Positions 59,818-64,000 of a DNA stretch of 64,000 bases are shown here, piece after piece (position 1 is the stretch's first letter; each line of letters begins with the position of its first letter). Location of the stretch: positions 1 to 64,000 of the forward strand of contig DASXWQ010000046.1 in assembly GCA_036503555.1 (NCBI GenBank), given 5' to 3'. The position numbers were made by a program, and so were the translations under genes. The notes beneath the pieces are model-generated. The model saw nothing but the letters and a program-made list of their open reading frames with translations. It was not told where the DNA came from and did not search any database. This DNA is from Actinocatenispora sp036503555 (GTDB taxonomy: Bacteria > Actinomycetota > Actinomycetes > Mycobacteriales > Micromonosporaceae).

Positions 59818-61182
59818 GTGGTGGATCTGGCCCAGATCGTGAAGGCGTACGACGTGCGGGGCACGGTGCCCGACCAGCTCAACGCCGACGTCGCGCGGGC
59901 GGTCGGTGCCGCTTTCGTCCGGGTGACGGGCGCCGCGCGGATCGTCGTCGCGCACGACATGCGTGACTCGTCGCCGGATCTGGTGGCGGCGTTCGCGGCC
60001 GGGGCCACCGGGCAGGGCGCCGACGTGGTGAACGCCGGTCTCGGCCCCACCGACATGCTCTACTACGCGTCCGGCGCGCTGGACCTGCCGGGCGCGATGT
60101 TCACCGCCAGCCACAACCCGGCGAAGTACAACGGGATCAAGATGTGCCGGGCGGGGGCGCGGCCGATCGGGCAGGAGACGGGGCTGGCGGACATCCGCGA
60201 CCTGGCGCAGGGGTTCCTGGCGGAGCCGCCCGCACCGGCCGAGCGGCAGGGCACCGTCACCGAGAAGGACCTGCTGGTCGACTACGCGAAGCACCTGCGG
60301 ACCCTGGTCGACCTGAGCGGCATCCGGCCGCTGAAGGTCGTGGTCGACGCCGGCAACGGGATGGGCGGCTTCAGCGTCCCGGCGGTGCTCGGCGACGCGA
60401 AGCTGTCCGCGCTGCCGCTGGACATCGTCGACATGTACTTCGAGCTGGACGGCTCGTTCCCCAACCACGAGGCGAACCCGCTGGAGCCGGCGAACATCGT
60501 CGACCTCCAGGCGAAGGTACGCGAGGTCGGTGCGGACGTCGGCCTGGCGTTCGACGGGGACGCGGACCGCTGCTTCGTGGTCGACGAGCGGGGCGAGCCG
60601 GTCGCGCCGTCCGCGATCACCGCCCTGGTGGCGACCCGGGAGCTGAGGCGGCACCCGGGCGGCACGATCATCCACAACCTGATCGTGTCCCACGCGGTAC
60701 CGGAGATCGTGCGCGAGCACGGCGGCGAGCCGGTGCGCAGCCGGGTCGGCCACTCGTTCATCAAGGCGGACATGGCCAAGACCGACGCCGTCTTCGGCGG
60801 CGAGCACTCGGCGCACTACTACTTCCGCGACTTCTGGTTCGCCGACACCGGGATGCTGGCCGCGATGCACGTGCTCGCCGCGCTCGGCGGGCAGGACCGG
60901 CCGCTGTCCGAGCTGGTCGGCGAGTTCACCCGATATGTGGCGTCCGGCGAGATCAACTCGACCGTCGCCGACCAGGCCGGCCGCCTCACCGCGATCCGCG
61001 AGCGGTACGCCGACACCGGCGTCGACGAGCTGGACGGGCTGACCGTGGAGTTCGCCGACGGCGCCTGGTTCAACGTACGGGCCTCGAACACCGAGCCGCT
61101 GCTGCGGCTCAACGTGGAGGCGCCGACCGCGGAGCGGATGGCGCAGGTACGCGACGAGGTGCTCGCGATCGTCCGCGCCTGA
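59818..61182 (+). CDS. manB: phosphomannomutase/phosphoglucomutase
   Basis: This 454-residue alpha-D-phosphohexomutase has the active-site serine in TASHNP (Ser98), the metal loop D-G-D-A-D-R (about 243-248), the sugar-binding G-E-H-S-A-H-Y and a phosphate site R-A-S-N-T-E-P near the end. It turns mannose-6-phosphate into mannose-1-phosphate and links ManA to ManC. GTG 59818 has GGGAG 8 bases upstream; GTG 59809 and 59821 are alternatives. A TACGCT hexamer about 40 bases upstream could be the -10 element. Confidence 0.94.
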   Translation: MVDLAQIVKAYDVRGTVPDQLNADVARAVGAAFVRVTGAARIVVAHDMRDSSPDLVAAFAAGATGQGADVVNAGLGPTDMLYYASGALDLPGAMFTASHNPAKYNGIKMCRAGARPIGQETGLADIRDLAQGFLAEPPAPAERQGTVTEKDLLVDYAKHLRTLVDLSGIRPLKVVVDAGNGMGGFSVPAVLGDAKLSALPLDIVDMYFELDGSFPNHEANPLEPANIVDLQAKVREVGADVGLAFDGDADRCFVVDERGEPVAPSAITALVATRELRRHPGGTIIHNLIVSHAVPEIVREHGGEPVRSRVGHSFIKADMAKTDAVFGGEHSAHYYFRDFWFADTGMLAAMHVLAALGGQDRPLSELVGEFTRYVASGEINSTVADQAGRLTAIRERYADTGVDELDGLTVEFADGAWFNVRASNTEPLLRLNVEAPTAERMAQVRDEVLAIVRA

Positions 61183-61229
61183 GACCCCGCCCAGACCCTC
61201 CCGCGTCCCAGACTCTGAGGAGAAGCGTG

Positions 61230-61430
61230 ATGCCCGACCCGACCGCGCCGGTACTCGACGACGAGCTGCTGTCGATCCTGGCCTGCCCCGACGAGCACCA
61301 CGCGCCGCTGACGTACGACGCGGTGGCGCAGACGCTGACCTGCACCGAGTGCCACCGCGTGTTCGACGTGGTGGACGGCATCCCGGTGCTGCTGCTGGAC
61401 GAGGCCCGTCCGGGCTCGGAGCAGTCGTGA
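61230..61430 (+). CDS. Trm112-like (UPF0434) zinc-ribbon protein
   Basis: This 66-residue protein has a Trm112p-like fold: L-A-C-P-D-E-H-H-A-P-L at the first metal knuckle, T-C-T-E-C-H-R-V-F at the second, and the closing V-D-G-I-P-V-L-L strand. The first knuckle has only one Cys, as often in bacterial forms. It may activate a methyltransferase, which is its role in eukaryotes. ATG 61230 has GAGGAGAAG upstream. It overlaps the SIS gene. Confidence 0.88.
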   Translation: MPDPTAPVLDDELLSILACPDEHHAPLTYDAVAQTLTCTECHRVFDVVDGIPVLLLDEARPGSEQS

Positions 61431-62638
61431 CGTCACCGGGCACCGCGGGCGTGAGCGGCCACCGCGAGGTGGACGAGGCGCTGCTGGACGATCCGGCCCG
61501 CATCGACGCCGCCGACCCGGGTTTCATGCTGCGCGCGATCGCCTCGGGCGGGCCGCAGATCCGGGAGGCGATGTCGCTCGCGGCCGAGGCCGACCTGGGT
61601 TCGCTGGGCGACGAGGGCCGGCCCCGGTCGGTGGTGGTCGCCGGCGTCGGTACCGCCGCGCGGACCGGGGACATCCTGGCGATGGTGGCCGGGCCGCGCT
61701 GCCCGGTGCCGGTGGTGGCGCACCGCAGCGCCGGCGTACCCGGGTGGGTCGGTGCGGCGGACACAGTGTTGGCGGTGTCGGCGTCGGGCCGCAGCCCGGA
61801 GGCGCTGGCCGCGGCGGACGCCGCCGCGCGGCGTGGTGCGCGGCTGGTGGCGATCGGTGCGCCGGACTCGGAGCTGGCGGCGATGGCGGAGCGGGCCCGT
61901 GCCCCGTTCATCCCGGTACCGCGGCGGGCGCCGGCGCGGGCGAGCCTGTGGGCGCTGACCGTACCGGTGCTGCTGGCCGGGCGGGCGTTGGGGCTGGTGC
62001 GGATCGCCGAGGCGGACCTGGCCGAGGCGGCGACCCGGCTCGACGACGACGCGGAACGTTGCAAGATCCACAACGAGGCGTTCACCAACCCGGCGAAGGC
62101 GCTGGCCCTGGACCTGGCCGGGTCGCTGCCGGTGGTCTGGGGGTCGACGCCGCTGGCCGCGGTGGCGGCCGGCCGGTTCGCCGAGATGCTCGCCGCGAAC
62201 GCCCGGTACCCGTCGGTCGCGGACTCGCTGCTGGAGGCCGGGCGCGGCAGCGTCGGCCTGCTGGACGGCGTGTTCGGTGCGTTGGCCGAGTCGGAGCGCG
62301 ACATCTTCGCCGACGAGCCGGAGACGCCCGCGGGCGGCCGGCTGCGCCTGGTGATCCTGCGCGACGACGGCTTCGAGTCCGATTCGGCCGCCGAGGACTC
62401 CGACAGCGACGAGCCGCCGGCGGTGGAGAGCCGCCGCGCCGAGGCGGTCGAGCAGCTCGCCGAGCGCCGCGGCGTACGCTGCACGGTCCTGCGCGCCGAG
62501 GGTGCCTCGCCGCTGGAACGGCTCGCCTCGCTGACCGCCGTGCCCGACTTCGCCTCCGTCTACCTGGCGCTGGCGCACGGCTTCGACCCCATGGCCGTCC
62601 CCGCGGTCTCGGAGATGAAGGACTTCGTCACCCCGTGA
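61427..62638 (+). CDS. SIS-domain phosphosugar-binding protein (bifunctional phosphoglucose/phosphomannose isomerase-like)
   Basis: This 403-residue protein has two SIS-like halves. The first has V-A-G-V-G-T-A-A-R-T-G and V-S-A-S-G-R-S-P-E-A, a phosphosugar loop. The second has N-P-A-K-A-L and a C-terminal helical end. It matches the gene between manB and manA in mycobacteria (Rv3256c, TobH-like, from memory). Isomerase activity would link fructose-6-phosphate to mannose-6-phosphate, but this is not shown for the group. GTG 61427 overlaps the Trm112-like stop. Confidence 0.85.
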   Translation: MTSPGTAGVSGHREVDEALLDDPARIDAADPGFMLRAIASGGPQIREAMSLAAEADLGSLGDEGRPRSVVVAGVGTAARTGDILAMVAGPRCPVPVVAHRSAGVPGWVGAADTVLAVSASGRSPEALAAADAAARRGARLVAIGAPDSELAAMAERARAPFIPVPRRAPARASLWALTVPVLLAGRALGLVRIAEADLAEAATRLDDDAERCKIHNEAFTNPAKALALDLAGSLPVVWGSTPLAAVAAGRFAEMLAANARYPSVADSLLEAGRGSVGLLDGVFGALAESERDIFADEPETPAGGRLRLVILRDDGFESDSAAEDSDSDEPPAVESRRAEAVEQLAERRGVRCTVLRAEGASPLERLASLTAVPDFASVYLALAHGFDPMAVPAVSEMKDFVTP

Positions 62639-62684
62639 AGCAGCAGCACAGACCGGTCGTGTCCGGCGGGCGGGAGGCCCACCG

Positions 62685-63608
62685 ATGAGCTCGTCCGGCG
62701 GTACCAAGGCGGTGTTGGCCGCGCTCGGCGCGAACCTCGGCATCGCCGTCGTCAAGTTCCTGGCGTTCCTGCTGACGCAGTCGTCGTCGATGCTCGCGGA
62801 GGCGATCCACTCGGTCGCCGACTCGGGCAACCAGGTGCTGCTGCTGGTCGGCGGCAGGCGGGCGCGGCGCAACCCGGACCCCGAGCACCCCTTCGGGTAC
62901 GGCCGGGAGCGCTACATCTACGGCTTCATCGTGGCGATCGTGCTGTTCGCCGTCGGTGGCCTGTTCGCCCTGTACGAGGGGTACCACAAGGTCCAGCACC
63001 CGGAGCCGATCCACTCCTGGCAGTGGGTGCCGATCGTGGTGCTGGTCATCTCGATCGGGCTGGAGGGCAACTCCTTCCGTACCGCGTGGCAGGAGTCGCG
63101 GCAGGCGCGGCGCGGGGTGAGCGTCTTCCAGTACATCCGGCGGGCGAAGGACCCGGAGCTACCGGTGGTGCTGCTGGAGGACTCGGCGGCGCTGATCGGT
63201 CTGGTGCTGGCGCTGTTCGGTGTCGGGTTGACGCTGATCACCGGCGACGGGATCTGGGACGGCATCGGCACGCTCGCGATCGGCGCGCTGCTGGTGTGCG
63301 TGGCGGTGTCGCTGGCGATCGAGACGAAGAGCCTGCTGCTGGGCGAGTCCGCGACGGCCGACAACGTACGCGCGATCGAGGCGGCGGTGCTGGACGGCCC
63401 GGAGGTGGAGCGCATCATCCACATGCGCACCATGCACCTGGGGCCGGAGGAGCTGCTGGTCGCGGCGAAGATCGCGGTGCACCACGACGACACCGCCGCG
63501 CAGGTGGCGAAGGGCATCGACGCGATCGAGTCGCGGATCCGCGCGGCGGTCCCGATCGCCCGGGTCATCTACATCGAACCCGACCTGTACCGCGCGAAAG
63601 AGGGCTGA
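62685..63608 (+). CDS. cation diffusion facilitator transporter
   Basis: This 307-residue CDF protein has about six helices. Helix 2 has the metal site H-S-V-A-D (His42, Asp46) in A-E-A-I-H-S-V-A-D-S-G-N-Q, then H-P-F-G-Y-G-R-E-R-Y in the next loop and L-E-D-S-A-A-L in helix 5. A cytoplasmic metal-sensing domain closes it. The His in helix 2 points to zinc with or without other divalent ions. GGGAGG precedes ATG 62685. It lies between SIS and manA and may be in the same operon. Confidence 0.92.
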   Translation: MSSSGGTKAVLAALGANLGIAVVKFLAFLLTQSSSMLAEAIHSVADSGNQVLLLVGGRRARRNPDPEHPFGYGRERYIYGFIVAIVLFAVGGLFALYEGYHKVQHPEPIHSWQWVPIVVLVISIGLEGNSFRTAWQESRQARRGVSVFQYIRRAKDPELPVVLLEDSAALIGLVLALFGVGLTLITGDGIWDGIGTLAIGALLVCVAVSLAIETKSLLLGESATADNVRAIEAAVLDGPEVERIIHMRTMHLGPEELLVAAKIAVHHDDTAAQVAKGIDAIESRIRAAVPIARVIYIEPDLYRAKEG

Positions 63609-63610
63609 CG

Positions 63611-64000
63611 ATGCGGGCGCTGACGGGCAGGATCCAGCCGTACGCCTGGGGCTCGCGTACCGCGATCGCGGCGATCCAGGGGCGTGCGGTGCCGTCGGCG
63701 ACGCCGGAGGCGGAGCTGTGGCTGGGCGCGCACCCGGCCGCTCCGTCCACGGTGGACGGTGAGTCGCTGGCGGACGTGATCGCCGCCGACCCGGCCGCGA
63801 CGCTGGGGCCGGCGCGCCGGTTCGGCCGGCTGCCGTTCCTGCTGAAGCTGCTCGCCGCGGACGCGCCGCTGTCGCTCCAGGCGCACCCGGACGCCGAGCA
63901 GGCCCGGGCCGGCTTCGCCGCCGAACAGGCGGCCGGCGTACCGGCCGACGCGGCGCACCGCAACTACAAGGACCCGTACCACAAGCCCGAGATGATCGTC
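63611..64000 (+). CDS. manA: mannose-6-phosphate isomerase, class I (partial, cut by window end)
   Basis: The first 130 residues of a type I phosphomannose isomerase are present. It begins M-R-A-L-T-G-R-I-Q-P-Y-A-W-G-S-R-T-A-I and has the zinc ligands Gln90 and His92 in L-Q-A-H-P-D and the Glu of K-P-E-M at the very end. It converts fructose-6-phosphate to mannose-6-phosphate and feeds ManB and ManC. ATG 63611 follows the CDF stop by 2 bases. The rest of the gene lies beyond 64000. Confidence 0.92.
   Translation, partial: MRALTGRIQPYAWGSRTAIAAIQGRAVPSATPEAELWLGAHPAAPSTVDGESLADVIAADPAATLGPARRFGRLPFLLKLLAADAPLSLQAHPDAEQARAGFAAEQAAGVPADAAHRNYKDPYHKPEMIV
63745..63757. repeat. GTCCACGGTGGAC palindrome inside manA
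   Basis: Another copy of the recurring palindrome (GTCCAC/GTGGAC with a central G). Confidence 0.55.

Noticed and set aside
59518..62484. A 988-codon frame on the minus strand
   Set aside because: It is antisense to manB, the Trm112-like and the SIS genes, all with clear motifs.

Overview
The window is chromosomal DNA from a very GC-rich actinobacterium, with codon third positions almost always G or C and GTG starts common. The WhiB regulator, the F420 biosynthesis pair (fbiA-fbiB), the DUF3499 and TIGR03089 families and the manC / fbiB-fbiA / whiB2 / manB / manA neighbourhood all point to Actinomycetota. The gene families seen would fit Micromonosporaceae or a near relative, but no 16S or other marker is present to prove it. 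No rRNA, tRNA, CRISPR array, prophage or insertion sequence was recognised.

Layout. Bases 1-17,700 are a mosaic of short accessory units: a class A beta-lactamase lipoprotein, a PucR-type regulator, two MFS exporters, a membrane-anchored serine hydrolase, two paralogous RibD_C/DHFR-like proteins, a TIGR03086 protein, an AhpD-like peroxidase, an AbiEii-like nucleotidyltransferase with an unknown partner, an esterase, an SDR enzyme and a 2TM/beta-rich protein. The MFS gene at 8103 is preceded by a ten-codon, apparently leaderless, upstream ORF and four mutually exclusive hairpins, which looks like an attenuator. A nine-codon ORF with an excellent ribosome-binding site lies alone before a strong terminator at 3183-3283.

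Bases 17,747-37,485 are an exopolysaccharide locus. A divergent GH5 lipoprotein gene is followed by one long translationally coupled run: nucleotide-sugar oxidoreductase, aminotransferase and acetyltransferase (a Wlb-like 2,3-diamino sugar route), undecaprenyl-phosphate sugar transferase, MurJ-like flippase, polymerase-like membrane protein, a chain-length/BY-kinase-like protein with degenerate nucleotide-binding motifs, sulfotransferase-like protein, secreted tandem polysaccharide deacetylase, FAD oxidoreductase, ATP-grasp ligase, a second deacetylase-like protein, a GT4 glycosyltransferase and a PAP2 phosphatase. Two small arginine-rich ORFs bridge the only real gaps, overlapping their neighbours by 4 bases at both ends.

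Bases 37,680-47,120 are again metabolic and regulatory islands: a TetR/quinone-oxidoreductase pair with two perfect operators, acetoacetyl-CoA synthetase, a TetR/NAD-binding protein pair, an alditol oxidase and a SUFU-domain protein.

Bases 47,148-64,000 are a conserved actinobacterial core: TIGR03089 protein, GT4, GDP-mannose pyrophosphorylase, F420 genes fbiA and fbiB with a NUDIX gene, a low-complexity membrane protein, whiB2, a degenerate metallopeptidase-family protein, DUF3499, GNAT, phosphomannomutase, a Trm112-like protein, SIS-domain protein, CDF transporter and the start of manA. Together ManA, ManB and ManC make GDP-mannose. A RIFMO-like monooxygenase with its own TetR regulator is inserted between manC and the F420 genes. 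A short palindrome, GTCCA-N3-TGGAC and variants, recurs about a dozen times across the window, mostly inside genes and often at the cost of rare codons.
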